Origin: DAHUYF01 sp035553515
GTDB taxonomy: Bacteria > Pseudomonadota > Alphaproteobacteria > ATCC43930 > CGMCC-115725
Assembly (NCBI GenBank): GCA_035553515.1
Contig: DATNDG010000027.1
Coordinates: 1 to 41,360 of the forward strand
Direction of reading: 5' to 3'
DNA length: 41,360 bases
The notes beneath the pieces are model-generated. The model was not told where the DNA came from. It ran no database searches and worked only from the letters and a program-made list of their open reading frames with translations. The translations under genes were made by a program, and so were the position numbers. This document shows positions 26,543 through 35,529 of the stretch, piece by piece; positions within the stretch are counted from its first letter, which is position 1; each line of letters starts with the position of its first letter.

Positions 26543-26881
26543 CTAGAGGATGTCGAGAACCGCCTCGGGCGGGCGGCCGAGAGCGGCCTTGTCGCCATTG
26601 ACGACGATCGGCCGCTCGATGACCACCGGATGCGCGGCCATGCCGGCAATCAGCTCAGCATCGGAAAGCCGGGGCTTATCGAGCCCCGCTGCTGTCGCTT
26701 CCTTGGCGCGCAGCAGCGCGCGCGGCGGCTTGCCGAGCAGCTTCAGCAGCCGTTTCAGCTCCGCCTGGTCCGGCGGGGTTTTCAGGTATTCGGTGATCCG
26801 CGGCCGCACGCCGCGTGCCTCGAGCAGCGCCAGCGTCGCCCGCGATTTCGCGCAGCGCGGATTGTGATAGATGACCACCAT
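26543..26881 (-). CDS. ArsC/YfgD-like arsenate reductase family protein
   Basis: A 112-residue thioredoxin-fold protein of the glutaredoxin-dependent arsenate reductase family. The catalytic cysteine lies in NPRCAKSR (C10). The Arg pattern in the middle and VVIERPIVVNGDKAALGRPPE match the family. The start at 26881 has GGAGG upstream; a longer frame to 26959 was rejected. There are no ars operon partners around it, so a housekeeping YfgD-like role is as likely as arsenate resistance. Confidence 0.88.
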   Translation of the reverse strand: MVVIYHNPRCAKSRATLALLEARGVRPRITEYLKTPPDQAELKRLLKLLGKPPRALLRAKEATAAGLDKPRLSDAELIAGMAAHPVVIERPIVVNGDKAALGRPPEAVLDIL

Positions 26882-27036
26882 CGGGCCGACCTCCGACGAT
26901 TGCGCAAGGCTAGCCGGCCGCCGCGTCTCTTTCAAATCGCAGACTGCTGGTCTTTGCAATTATTAATAGACTGTACTGCAGCCCGGAGCGACGGCGCATG
27001 ACCCTGTAAGAAATCCAGGCTAACCTCAGGAGCTTC
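26882..27036. promoter_or_regulatory. Divergent control region with an AT-rich patch
   Basis: The gap between the ArsC-like gene (minus) and the SGNH gene (plus). Around 26957-26971 the sequence TGCAATTATTAATAG is distinctly AT-rich against its surroundings and is where -10 elements for one or both directions are likely. I could not fit a good -35/-10 pair. CAGGAG precedes the SGNH start. Confidence 0.35.
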
Positions 27037-27627
27037 ATGCGGCTCTGCTTCATCGGCGACAGCTTCGTCAACGGCACCGGCGACCCGACTGGCCTCGGTT
27101 GGGTCGGGCGCGTCACCGCTGCGGCGCGCCGGCGCGGGCACGACCTCACCGTCTACAATCTCGGCATCCGGCGCGACACCAGCGCCGACATCGCCGCACG
27201 CTGGCAGGCGGAGACCGTACCGCGGCTGCCGCCCGAATTCGACGGCAGGCTCGTCTTCTCCTTCGGCGCCAATGACTGCGTCCTCGAAAACGGCGCGCCG
27301 CGCATCACGCCCGAGCGCTCGCTCGAGAATGCCGGCGCGATCCTCGGCACGGCCGGCATGCGCCATCCGACGCTGATGCTGGGACCGGTGCCGCTGCCGC
27401 TGCTCGCCGGCGCCGATGCGGGCATTGCCGCGCTGTCGCGCGATCTGGCGGCGCTCGCCGCTGGGCTTGCCATTCCCTATTTCGATCTGTTCACGCCGCT
27501 TATGGCGATCGGTCTCTGGCAGCGCGAAGTGACCCTCGGCGACGGCGCTCATCCCGGCGCCGCCGGCTACGCGCTCATCGCCGAGCTCGTCGAGGGCTGG
27601 GCGGCCTGGCGCGCCTGGCTCCCCTGA
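27037..27627 (+). CDS. SGNH/GDSL hydrolase
   Basis: A 196-residue esterase of the SGNH fold. Block I is FIGDSFVNG with the nucleophile serine (S9), block III is FSFGANDC, and block V is GDGAHPGAAGY with the catalytic Asp and His. No signal peptide is visible, so it is probably cytosolic. The likely substrate is an acyl or acetyl ester, not decided. It converges with the GNAT gene, ending 10 bases from it. Confidence 0.9.
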   Translation: MRLCFIGDSFVNGTGDPTGLGWVGRVTAAARRRGHDLTVYNLGIRRDTSADIAARWQAETVPRLPPEFDGRLVFSFGANDCVLENGAPRITPERSLENAGAILGTAGMRHPTLMLGPVPLPLLAGADAGIAALSRDLAALAAGLAIPYFDLFTPLMAIGLWQREVTLGDGAHPGAAGYALIAELVEGWAAWRAWLP

Positions 27628-27637
27628 GGGGGCCGGC

Positions 27638-28576
27638 TTATCGCCAATCGTCGAGCACGAAGAGCCCGGGCCGGCTATAGCCGGGCTGGTTCGACCGATG
27701 CATCGCGACACCCTGGATCTCAGTGCGGAAGCCGCGCTGGAGCATGTGGCGATAGGCTTCCTCGCGCGCCAGATTGACGCCGGCCAGCAGCCTCGGCATG
27801 CCGACCGCGACGGCGAGATCGCCGCAGGCGTCGAGGAGCGATGCGAAGCGCTGCTCGGCACCTGTCCCGGGCCGCACCGCGCCGAACTTGACGAAGAGAG
27901 AGCCCGCGCCGGCCTCGCTTTCGGGCCCCCAATGGCAGAGCGCGACACCGGCGAGCCGGCTCCCGCTCTCCCGGAGCAGCAGCGTGTCGCCGAGCCGGCG
28001 CGCGGCGATGGTGCGCATCTCGGCGGCGACGTCGAGACCTTCGTAGATCTCGTCCGTCACGGCGCGGATCGCGACCTCCGTCTCGCGGCGTTGCGCCTCG
28101 GAAAACCCGCCATAGCGCGACCAGCGCTGCTCCGATCCCGCCCGTGCGGGCGCCGCCATCACCGCGGTGAGAAAGCGCGGGTAGAAGCCGAATTTCCCGT
28201 AGGTCCGGACATGCTTGGCGCTGTGCGGGAAGGTGAAGAGCCCGGCCTGCGTCACTCCCCACGCGTCGAAGGCCTCGCAGGCGGCGGCGACAAGGCGCTG
28301 ACCGAGACCGCGGTCCCAGAGATCTGGCCGGATGATGAGCGGCCCGAAGAAGCCGACGCTGCCCCAGCGCGTGGCGAAATTCGAGCCGACCAGCGTGCCT
28401 CCTTGCTCGGCGGCGAAGCTGGCCGTGTGCTCGGCGCCGAACCGGCCATAGGCGTAATCGAGATCCGCCAGGAAGCGTTCCGGATCCGGCGCGCCGACAA
28501 AGGTCCCGAAGGCGAGGCGGATGATGCGCTGCGCCTCCGGCAGATCACGCTCGGCGAGCGGACGTATATCGGCCAT
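27638..28576 (-). CDS. GNAT family N-acetyltransferase, two-domain
   Basis: A 312-residue protein. The N-terminal half (about 1-150) is a GNAT domain: IRPLAERDLPEAQRIIRLAFGTF, then the acetyl-CoA loop LWDRGLGQRLVAAACEAF and YGKFGFYPRF. The C-terminal half (about 160-312) is a second, divergent region ending RPGLFVLDDWR. GGAGGGG precedes the ATG. Substrate unknown. Confidence 0.85.
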   Translation of the reverse strand: MADIRPLAERDLPEAQRIIRLAFGTFVGAPDPERFLADLDYAYGRFGAEHTASFAAEQGGTLVGSNFATRWGSVGFFGPLIIRPDLWDRGLGQRLVAAACEAFDAWGVTQAGLFTFPHSAKHVRTYGKFGFYPRFLTAVMAAPARAGSEQRWSRYGGFSEAQRRETEVAIRAVTDEIYEGLDVAAEMRTIAARRLGDTLLLRESGSRLAGVALCHWGPESEAGAGSLFVKFGAVRPGTGAEQRFASLLDACGDLAVAVGMPRLLAGVNLAREEAYRHMLQRGFRTEIQGVAMHRSNQPGYSRPGLFVLDDWR

Positions 28577-28623
28577 GGGGATTCCCCTCCGCGGCGCGCG
28601 CCGCGCCCAAGGCGCCGCGAACG

Positions 28624-29271
28624 CTAGCCCCTTACCGCGCGCCGCTTCGGCGGCGCCTCATGCGCCGCTTCCTGCGCGCGGGCAATGTCGGTGAGGTAGG
28701 GGCGATAGAGCGCGAAAAGCTGCTTCACGCCGGCATGCAGATCGGCCTCGGTGATGCGGGCAACGCCGTGCCGCTCCTGCAGATAGTCGAGCCAGTAGCG
28801 CGAGATGATCCAGGCATTGGCGGCAAGCTCGGTGATCTCTTGCGGGTTCGCCGCCATGAGGTTCTGCCGCACCATCTCGGCCAGGATGCGCTCGGTGTAG
28901 CGATGCGCCCGGTCGGTGAGCGCCACCGTGCGCTGCGCCAGCTCGTTCTCCTCCTCGGGATCGCAGCGGCGCCGGTAGAGGAAGCGGTATTCCCAGATGT
29001 CGCGGAAGCTCTGCCGCGCATAGTCGCCGAAATCGGCGAGGTGGCCGCCGGCCAGCGCCGGGTCGCGCGACAGATTGCGGTCGATGCGCTCCTCGAGCTC
29101 GGCGAAGAGCGCGGCCACGAGGTCGCGCTTGGTGCGGAAATGATACCAGAGATTGCCTTCGCTGATACCGAGCCGGTTGGCGATCTGAGCGAGCGAGACA
29201 TGCGCTTCGCCCCGCTCGTTGAAGAGATGGAGCGCCGCCCTCAATATTCTGTCCCGCGTGCTCGCCGCCAG
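28624..29271 (-). CDS. TetR family transcriptional regulator
   Basis: A 215-residue repressor-type protein. The N-terminal helix-turn-helix reads RILRAALHLFNERGEAHVSLAQIANRLGISEGNLWYHFRTKRDL, a textbook TetR DNA-binding domain; the C-terminal domain would bind a ligand. Start: the first ATG/GTG/TTG in frame is a TTG at 29244, which would cut off the first helix. A CTG at 29271 has GGAGG exactly five bases upstream and gives the expected N-terminus AASTRDRILRAALHLF, so I prefer it as a rare CTG start. It is divergent from the SDR gene and could control it; no clear operator was found. Confidence 0.85.
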   Translation of the reverse strand: MAASTRDRILRAALHLFNERGEAHVSLAQIANRLGISEGNLWYHFRTKRDLVAALFAELEERIDRNLSRDPALAGGHLADFGDYARQSFRDIWEYRFLYRRRCDPEEENELAQRTVALTDRAHRYTERILAEMVRQNLMAANPQEITELAANAWIISRYWLDYLQERHGVARITEADLHAGVKQLFALYRPYLTDIARAQEAAHEAPPKRRAVRG

Positions 29272-29399
29272 GGCCGCCTCCGCTATTTAGCGTTTGACCA
29301 GTAGGGTTTCAGCGCAGATTAGCCGATGGCCTGGGGCTTGCCTAGCTTGACCCGAAGGGCCCCCGCCGCCATCGTTCGGTGCCGCGGAAAGAGGACGGC

Positions 29400-30230
29400 A
29401 TGAAGATCGCCAAGGGGACGGTGGCCATCATCACCGGCGCCGGCAGCGGCATCGGCCGGGCGCTGGCGCTGGCCTTGGCGCGGCAGGGCTGCGCGCTGGC
29501 GCTCGCCGACAAGGACGCGCATGACGTTGCAAAGGTCGCCGCCGACGCCAAGCGCGCCGGTGCCGGCACGGTGTCGAGCCACGCGGTCGATGTTGCCGAC
29601 CTCGCCGCGATGACGCGGTTTCGCGACGAGGTGGAGCAGGCGCATGGCCGCGCGCAGCTCCTCGTCAACAATGCCGGCGTGGCGCTCGCCGGCGATTTCG
29701 AGGAACTCCCGCTCGACGACATGCGCTGGCTCATGGAGGTCAATTTCTGGGGTGTGGTCTACGGCACCAGGCTCTTCCTGCCGCTGCTGCGCGCCGAACG
29801 CCAGGCGCATATCGTCAACATGTCGAGCATCTTCGGCATCGTCGGCGTGCCCGGGCAGACGGCCTACGCCGCGAGCAAGTTCGCGGTGCGCGGCTGGAGC
29901 GAAGCGCTTCGCCGGGAGCTCGCCGGGAGCCGCATCCGCCTCAGCATCGTCCACCCCGGCGGCGTCCGCACCAATATCGCGCGCAACGCCCGCATGCCGC
30001 CGCGCGTCGATCCCGAGCGTCGCGAGCAGATGGTGAAGCGCTTCGACCGCCTGGCGCGGACCATGCCCGACGCCGCCGCCGAGCGCATCCTGCGCGGCAT
30101 CCGCCGCGACGAGGGGCGCATCCTGATCGGCGCCGATGCGCGGCTGATGGCGCTGCTGCAATGGCTGCTGCCGGTGCGCTACGGCAGCATCCTCGACCGG
30201 CTGTCAGCCCGGATTTCTAATCCGGGCTAG
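29400..30230 (+). CDS. SDR family oxidoreductase
   Basis: A 276-residue classical short-chain dehydrogenase/reductase. The nucleotide-binding motif is ITGAGSGIGRALALAL (about 13-28), followed by NNAGVAL and SSIFG, and the catalytic YAASK (about 158-162). Asp at DKDAHD after the second strand suggests NAD rather than NADP preference. The C-terminus (about 220-276) is longer than minimal. Substrate unknown. AGAGGA precedes the ATG. It is divergent from the TetR gene. Confidence 0.92.
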   Translation: MKIAKGTVAIITGAGSGIGRALALALARQGCALALADKDAHDVAKVAADAKRAGAGTVSSHAVDVADLAAMTRFRDEVEQAHGRAQLLVNNAGVALAGDFEELPLDDMRWLMEVNFWGVVYGTRLFLPLLRAERQAHIVNMSSIFGIVGVPGQTAYAASKFAVRGWSEALRRELAGSRIRLSIVHPGGVRTNIARNARMPPRVDPERREQMVKRFDRLARTMPDAAAERILRGIRRDEGRILIGADARLMALLQWLLPVRYGSILDRLSARISNPG

Positions 30231-30277
30231 GGCGCGGCGCAGGCTCGGCGAGCCGCCGCTGAGGCCGCTTGCCGCCC

Positions 30278-30305
30278 TTGCCGCGCCCCCCGCGCCACCT
30301 ATACT
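30278..30305 (+). promoter_or_regulatory. Candidate argG promoter
   Basis: TTGCCG (30278-30283), 16 bases, TATACT (30300-30305). The predicted start near 30312 gives a 38-base leader to the argG ATG. Confidence 0.45.
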
Positions 30306-30349
30306 CGCGCGCAGCGGGGATCGGCTGAAGTGAAAGGCATTTTCGGGTC

Positions 30350-31561
30350 ATGAGTGGGAAGGTGAAGAAGGTCGTGCTCGCCTATTCGGGTGGGCTCGAC
30401 ACCTCGGTGATCCTGCGCTGGTTGCAGGAGACCTATCGCTGCGAGGTGGTGACCTTCACCGCCGATATCGGCCAGGGGGAGGAGCTGGAGCCGGCGCGCA
30501 AGAAGGCGGAAATGATGGGGGTCAAGGAGATCTTCATCGACGATCTGCGCGAGGAGTTCGTCCGCGACTTCGTCTTCCCCATGTTTCGCGCCAACGCGCT
30601 CTATGAAGGTCAGTACCTGCTCGGCACGTCGATCGCGCGGCCGCTGATCGCCAAGCGGCAGATCGAGATCGCCGAGCAGGTCGGCGCCGATGCCGTGGCA
30701 CATGGCGCGACCGGCAAGGGCAATGACCAGGTCCGCTTCGAGTTGGGATATTACGCGCTCAAGCCCGACATCAAGGTCATCGCACCCTGGCGCGAATGGG
30801 ACCTCACCTCGCGCACCAAGCTCATCGAATATGCCGAGCGGCATCAGATCCCGATTCCGCGCGACAAGCGCGGCGAGGCGCCGTTCTCGACCGATGCGAA
30901 CCTGCTGCACATCTCGGCCGAGGGCAAGGTGCTCGAGGATCCCTGGGTCGAGCCCGAGGAGTTCGTCTATAGCCGCACCGTCGCCCCCGAGGCGGCGCCC
31001 GACCAGCCGCAATATGTCGAGATCGAGTTCCTGCGCGGCGATCCCGTCGCGGTCGATGGCGAGCGGCTCTCGCCGGCGAACCTGCTGGCGCGGCTCAACG
31101 CGCTCGGCGGCAAGCATGGCATCGGCCGCCTCGACCTCGTCGAGAACCGCTTCGTCGGCATGAAGTCGCGCGGCGTCTACGAGACGCCGGGCGGCACGAT
31201 CCTCCACACCGCCCATCGCGGCATCGAGAGCATCACCCTCGACCGCGGCGCCGCGCATCAGAAAGACGAGCTGATGCCGCGCTATGCCGAGATCATCTAC
31301 AACGGCTTCTGGTTCTCGCCGGAGCGCGAGATGCTGCAGGCGCTCATCGACAAGAGCCAGGCCAATGTCGAAGGTACGGTGCGGCTCAAGCTCTACAAGG
31401 GCCATGTGCGCACAGTCGGCCGCAAATCGCCGAAGAGCCTCTACAGCCTCGCCCATGTCACCTTCGAGGAGGACCAGGTCTACGACCAGCGCGACGCCGC
31501 GGGCTTCATCAAGCTGAACGCGCTGAGACTGAGGCTGGCGAGGGCGCTCGGCAAGAAATAG
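30350..31561 (+). CDS. argG: Argininosuccinate synthase
   Basis: A 403-residue enzyme joining citrulline and aspartate with ATP in arginine synthesis. The ATP pyrophosphatase loop is LAYSGGLDTSVILRWLQE (about 10-27), with the further family blocks YLLGTSIARPLIAK and GATGKGNDQVRFELGY. Full length. It is probably followed in the same transcript by the enolase-superfamily gene 59 bases downstream, though the pathways differ. Confidence 0.97.
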   Translation: MSGKVKKVVLAYSGGLDTSVILRWLQETYRCEVVTFTADIGQGEELEPARKKAEMMGVKEIFIDDLREEFVRDFVFPMFRANALYEGQYLLGTSIARPLIAKRQIEIAEQVGADAVAHGATGKGNDQVRFELGYYALKPDIKVIAPWREWDLTSRTKLIEYAERHQIPIPRDKRGEAPFSTDANLLHISAEGKVLEDPWVEPEEFVYSRTVAPEAAPDQPQYVEIEFLRGDPVAVDGERLSPANLLARLNALGGKHGIGRLDLVENRFVGMKSRGVYETPGGTILHTAHRGIESITLDRGAAHQKDELMPRYAEIIYNGFWFSPEREMLQALIDKSQANVEGTVRLKLYKGHVRTVGRKSPKSLYSLAHVTFEEDQVYDQRDAAGFIKLNALRLRLARALGKK

Positions 31562-31620
31562 GCGTCGGCTGCAGTTCCAGCCCGCTCTGAATCTGCAGGC
31601 ACGGCCAGGCGGAGGGACGC

Positions 31621-32841
31621 ATGAAGGTCCGCTCGATCGAGACGCTGCATTGCGATGCCGGCTGGCGGAACTACCATTTCGTCAAGCTGACCGCCGAGGA
31701 TGGCATCGTCGGCTGGAGCGAGTTCGACGAAGGCTTTGGTTCGCCCGGCGTCACCGCGGCGATCGAGCGCCTCGCCGGGCGCGTCGTCGGCAAACCGGTG
31801 ATGGAGCATGAGCGCGCCTATGCCGAGCTCTACGCGCTGACCCGCCCCGCGGCGGGCGGCGTCGTCGCCGAGGCGATGGGCGCCATCGAGAACGCGATGC
31901 TCGACGCCAAGGCGAAGGCGCTCGAGGTGCCGTGTTATGCGCTGCTGGGCGGCAAGCTGCGCGAGCGCATTCCGCTCTATTGGTCGCATTGCGCGACCTG
32001 GCGCATCAACCAGCCCGACTTCTACACGCCGGCGATCACCGATCTCGACGGCGTCAAGCACATGGGCGAGGAGGTGCGCGAGAAGGGCTTCCGCGCGCTC
32101 AAGACCAATATCTTCGTGCCGCGCGGCGACAAGCTCGTCGGCTGGCGCCCGGGTTTCGCCAATCCCTTCTATCCCGAGCTCAACCCCGACCGCGCCGTGC
32201 TCAAGGGGCTTCAAGCCCATCTCGAGGCCTTCCGCGACGGCGCGGGGTCCGACATCGACATCCTGCTCGACCTGAACTTCAACGCCAAGACCGAGGGCTA
32301 TCTCGAGATCCTGCGCGCGATCGCCGATCACGACCTCTTCTGGGTGGAGATCGACAGCTACAGCCCCGAGGCGCTGGGCCTCATCCGCCGCCGCAGCCCG
32401 CATCCGATCAGCTCCGGCGAGACGCTGTTCGGCATCCGCGAGTTCCTGCCCTATTTCCGCGAGCAGGCGATGGACGTCGCCATCATCGACACGATCTGGA
32501 ACGGCGTCTGGCAGGCGATGAAGATCGCCGCGCTCGCCGAGGCGCACGAGGTCAACGTCGCGCCGCATAATTTCTACGGCCATCTCTGCAGCTTCATGAA
32601 CGCGCATTTCGCCGCCGCCGTGCCCAATCTGCGCATCATGGAGATCGATATCGACCGGCTGCCCTGGGACCACGAGCTCTTCACCAACCTGCCGGTGATC
32701 GAGAAGGGCGAGTTCGTTCTCTCCGACGCGCCGGGCTGGGGCACCGAGCCCAACGAGGCGGCGGTGCGCGCGCGTCCGCCCCGCGCCGGCGCCGGGCTGA
32801 TGAGCTACGCACCGGAGCTGGGGCGAAATCCGCCACGCTGA
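31621..32841 (+). CDS. Enolase-superfamily dehydratase (mandelate racemase/muconate lactonising family)
   Basis: A 406-residue protein of the MR/MLE group. The capping domain is followed by a barrel with metal ligands D217 (LLDLNFN), E243 (WVEIDS) and E267 (SSGETLFG). General base/acid candidates are H316 (APHNFYGH), D290 and K161 (ALKTN). The pattern resembles galactonate and other sugar-acid dehydratases, but the substrate cannot be assigned; lack of a K-x-K motif argues against the racemase/MLE branch proper. GGAGG precedes the ATG. Confidence 0.85.
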   Translation: MKVRSIETLHCDAGWRNYHFVKLTAEDGIVGWSEFDEGFGSPGVTAAIERLAGRVVGKPVMEHERAYAELYALTRPAAGGVVAEAMGAIENAMLDAKAKALEVPCYALLGGKLRERIPLYWSHCATWRINQPDFYTPAITDLDGVKHMGEEVREKGFRALKTNIFVPRGDKLVGWRPGFANPFYPELNPDRAVLKGLQAHLEAFRDGAGSDIDILLDLNFNAKTEGYLEILRAIADHDLFWVEIDSYSPEALGLIRRRSPHPISSGETLFGIREFLPYFREQAMDVAIIDTIWNGVWQAMKIAALAEAHEVNVAPHNFYGHLCSFMNAHFAAAVPNLRIMEIDIDRLPWDHELFTNLPVIEKGEFVLSDAPGWGTEPNEAAVRARPPRAGAGLMSYAPELGRNPPR

Positions 32842-32880
32842 ACGCGCAGGAAACGGCCCGCGCGGGCAGACAGTGGAACG

Positions 32881-34584
32881 CTACGCGCTCGCGCTGATGC
32901 GCTCCACTTCCCGCACCAGGTCCTGGTAGCGGTAGGGCTTCGACAGCACCGGATACCTGACGCCGTCGGCGCCCTTCGCGGTCAGGGCTTCCTGCGGGTA
33001 GCCCGAAGTCAGCAGGATCTTGATGTCCTTGCGCAGGCGCGCCGCCTCCTTCGCGACTTCGACGCCGCTGACGCCATGCGGCATGACGATGTCGGCGAAG
33101 AGCAGGTCGATGCGCTGGTTGCCGGCGAGAGTGGCGACCGCTTCTCTGCCATCGGCCGCGGCGAGGACGCTGTAGCCGAGCATGGCGAAGGTCTCGATGG
33201 TGGTTTGCCGCACGTCGTGATCGTCCTCGACGATCAAGACGGTCTGCCCCTGTTGCGCCGTCTCGGGCAGCGCTGCGGTTCTCTCGACCTCGCCCGCCGC
33301 TTGTACGCTCGCCGCCGCCTTCGGCAGGTATATCGTGACGGAAGTGCCGGCGCCGGGCGCGGTGTCGATCTCGGCATGGCCGCCGGCCTGCTTGGCAAAG
33401 CCATAGACCTGGCTGAGCCCAAGGCCCGATCCCTCGCCGACATCCTTCGTGGTGAAGAAGGGCTCGAAGGCGCGGTCGCGGATCTCGGGCAGCATGCCCG
33501 TTCCCGTGTCGGAGACGACGATTGCAGAATATTGGCCCGGGGCCCAGTCATCGCCGTTCGACGGTGTCTGCGTGCGGTCCGTTGGCCGCGTCGTGATGGT
33601 GAGACGGCCGCCCGCCGGCATGGCGTCGCGCGCATTGACCGCGAGATTGAGGAGCGCCGATTGGAACTGTGCCGGATCGATCAGAGCGGACCGGAGCGAC
33701 GGATCGAGATCGAGCACCACCTCGATCTTTTCCGTCACCGCCCGCTTGAGCAATTCATGGAAGTCGCGGATCAGCGTATTGATGTCCACCGTCTCCGGGC
33801 GGACCATCTGCTTGCCGCTGAAAGCCAGGAGATGGCTGATCAGACGGGCGCCGCGGGTGGCGGCTCGCTTGGCGACGTCGAGCAGGCGCTGAGCGCCCGG
33901 CTGCGCCAGCACGCCGGCCGTCTCGAGCATGCCGAGGCTGCCCAGGATAGCCGTAAGCAGGTTGTTGAAATCATGGGCCACCCCGCCGGTGAGCTGGCCC
34001 ACCGCTTCCAGCCGCTGCGTGCGCATCAATCGCGCCTGCGATGCGGCGAGCTTGGCATTCGCCTCGCGCAATTCCTCGTTGGCGCGCTGCAGCTCCTGCG
34101 CCCGCGCGAAGATCTCCGCCTGGAGAAATTCGGCGCGATGGCGCAGTGCTGCGACCTCCCGCGTCTGTGCGACGCCGGCGCGCTGCAGCCTGACGTATTC
34201 GGTCACGTCCTCGACGTGGTGAATGATGAAGGCGAGCCTTCCCGTCTCGTCGAAGGTAGGGACGTTCAGCGGGCTCCAATGGCGCTCCTCGAAGCTGCCA
34301 TCGGGTCGGCGGATATCGTACCGCTGCACCGCCATCGCATCGGGCCGGCGCTCGGCCAGGACGCGCTGCAGCGACGCGTTGAGGTTGCGGACGCCGGTCG
34401 CTCCCGGTTCGCCCGGCTTGCCGGGAAACACCTCGAACAGGTGCCGGCCGATGATGCTCTCGCGCACCGTCATGGTGGCGCGGAGATAGCTGTCGTTCGC
34501 CTCGACGATGGTCAGGTCGGGTGCGAGGACGAGATAAGGACTCGGCACCGAGTAAAAGAGGCGTCGAAAGTCGTCAATCTCCAT
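32881..34584 (-). CDS. Hybrid sensor histidine kinase with PAS and receiver domains
   Basis: A 567-residue soluble sensor. A PAS domain (about 5-135, LFYSVPSPYLVLAPDLTIVEAND) is followed by a coiled-coil linker (about 145-190) and HisKA with phospho-acceptor H204 (GGVAHDFNNLL). The HATPase core has N-box LNLAVNARDAM and G-boxes SDTGTGM and GEGSGLGLS. A C-terminal receiver has acidic residues E453-D455 and phosphosite D498 (LFADIVMPHG). No membrane segment is seen. The output partner is not encoded next to it. The ATG lacks a clear Shine-Dalgarno. Confidence 0.93.
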   Translation of the reverse strand: MEIDDFRRLFYSVPSPYLVLAPDLTIVEANDSYLRATMTVRESIIGRHLFEVFPGKPGEPGATGVRNLNASLQRVLAERRPDAMAVQRYDIRRPDGSFEERHWSPLNVPTFDETGRLAFIIHHVEDVTEYVRLQRAGVAQTREVAALRHRAEFLQAEIFARAQELQRANEELREANAKLAASQARLMRTQRLEAVGQLTGGVAHDFNNLLTAILGSLGMLETAGVLAQPGAQRLLDVAKRAATRGARLISHLLAFSGKQMVRPETVDINTLIRDFHELLKRAVTEKIEVVLDLDPSLRSALIDPAQFQSALLNLAVNARDAMPAGGRLTITTRPTDRTQTPSNGDDWAPGQYSAIVVSDTGTGMLPEIRDRAFEPFFTTKDVGEGSGLGLSQVYGFAKQAGGHAEIDTAPGAGTSVTIYLPKAAASVQAAGEVERTAALPETAQQGQTVLIVEDDHDVRQTTIETFAMLGYSVLAAADGREAVATLAGNQRIDLLFADIVMPHGVSGVEVAKEAARLRKDIKILLTSGYPQEALTAKGADGVRYPVLSKPYRYQDLVREVERISASA

Positions 34585-35001
34585 TCTGCGCGAGCGAGAT
34601 AACTAGAGGGGCCCCTTAGTGCCGGCACGGCACCGGCCGACGCTATCAGGCCGACCGGCCAGGATGTACCCCTCCTTTGGTACGGTCCGTGTCCTTTGGT
34701 AGGTTTCCTGTCGCCCGCGCATCGTGCTGCATTGTGCAAGCGCCTCGGCCGCGGGATGGCGGGCGCCGCCGAGTGCGGCGGAATACCCGACGTGGCGCGC
34801 GCCACGCCCGGAAGGAACCGCCAATGCCTTGAGCCCGCAGACCCTTTCTGCCGCCATTTTCCGCGCGCGCGATTCGGCATAGACTTCTTTGGGTGCGCCG
34901 GAGCCGGTCATGCTCGGCCGGCGCCGGCTTCGGGTTCAAAAAAGGGGGGCGGCCTCGGCCGCGCGGCCTTGGGTCGCCTCGATTGTCAGGAGGAGACACC
35001 A
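34585..35001. other. 417-bp gap with direct repeats between divergent genes
   Basis: No convincing gene; the open frames here look like GC shadows. At 34607-34616 there is the palindrome AGGGGCCCCT. At 34673-34682 and 34692-34701 the 10-base sequence TCCTTTGGTA is repeated with a 19-base period, about 90-120 bases upstream of the histidine kinase ATG. Such spacing fits two turns of the helix and a regulator binding in tandem. AGGAGGAG at the right end is the ribosome-binding site of the CBS gene. Confidence 0.4.
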
Positions 35002-35436
35002 ATGAACGTCGAAGCCATTCTGCGCAGGAAAGGGGATCAAGTGGCGACGATCGCGCCGGGCGTGAGCATCGCCGCGGCCGCCGCCGATATGCGCCGCCAA
35101 GGGATCGGCGCGCTGGTGGTAAGCCGCGACGGCGCCGTGGTCGACGGCATCATCTCCGAGCGCGATATTGTCCAGGGGCTCGCCGCTCTTGGCGCCCGAC
35201 TGCTCGACAGCAAGGTAGACGAGCTGATGACGCGGCGCGTCTTCACCTGCACGCCGCAGGACAGCGTCGCCGATCTCGCCGCCGAGATGACGCAGCGCCG
35301 CATCCGCCACATTCCGGTGCTGCGCGACGGGTCGCTGGCCGGTATCGTCAGCATCGGCGACGTGGTGAAAGCGCGTCTCGACGAGATGCAGGACGAAACC
35401 ACGTCGCTCAGGAGCTTCATCGCCGGCGCCAGCTGA
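35002..35436 (+). CDS. CBS-domain pair protein
   Basis: A 144-residue cytosolic protein made of two CBS domains (about 10-60 and 75-130): GIGALVVSRDGAVVDGIISERDIV, then RIRHIPVLRDGSLAGIVSIGDVV. Such pairs bind adenine nucleotides and usually sense energy state; the target is unknown for single-pair proteins. The start has AGGAGGAG 8 bases upstream. Confidence 0.88.
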   Translation: MNVEAILRRKGDQVATIAPGVSIAAAAADMRRQGIGALVVSRDGAVVDGIISERDIVQGLAALGARLLDSKVDELMTRRVFTCTPQDSVADLAAEMTQRRIRHIPVLRDGSLAGIVSIGDVVKARLDEMQDETTSLRSFIAGAS

Positions 35437-35452
35437 GACGGCCGCGCCGCGC

Positions 35453-35470
35453 GGTCACAAGCGCGTGACC
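35453..35470. repeat. Inverted repeat GGTCAC-N6-GTGACC
   Basis: A perfect 6-6-6 element in the 93-bp gap between the CBS gene and the lipoprotein gene. It may be an operator or a small hairpin; no T-run follows. Confidence 0.35.
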
Positions 35471-35529
35471 TGCGCTCGCTGAGCCGCCCCGCCGCGCCAT
35501 ATTTCTCTTGCGGCCCGCGGAGGCGACTC

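Noticed and set aside
31480..32673. 397-codon frame antisense to the enolase-superfamily gene
   Set aside because: Low-complexity His/Arg/Asp/Glu translation with no family; the sense gene has all metal ligands.
33076..34602. 508-codon frame antisense to the hybrid kinase
   Set aside because: Shadow frame; the kinase on the other strand is intact.
34603..34911. 102-codon minus-strand frame in the 417-bp gap
   Set aside because: No Shine-Dalgarno, no family pattern, and it overlaps the direct repeats; probably not coding.
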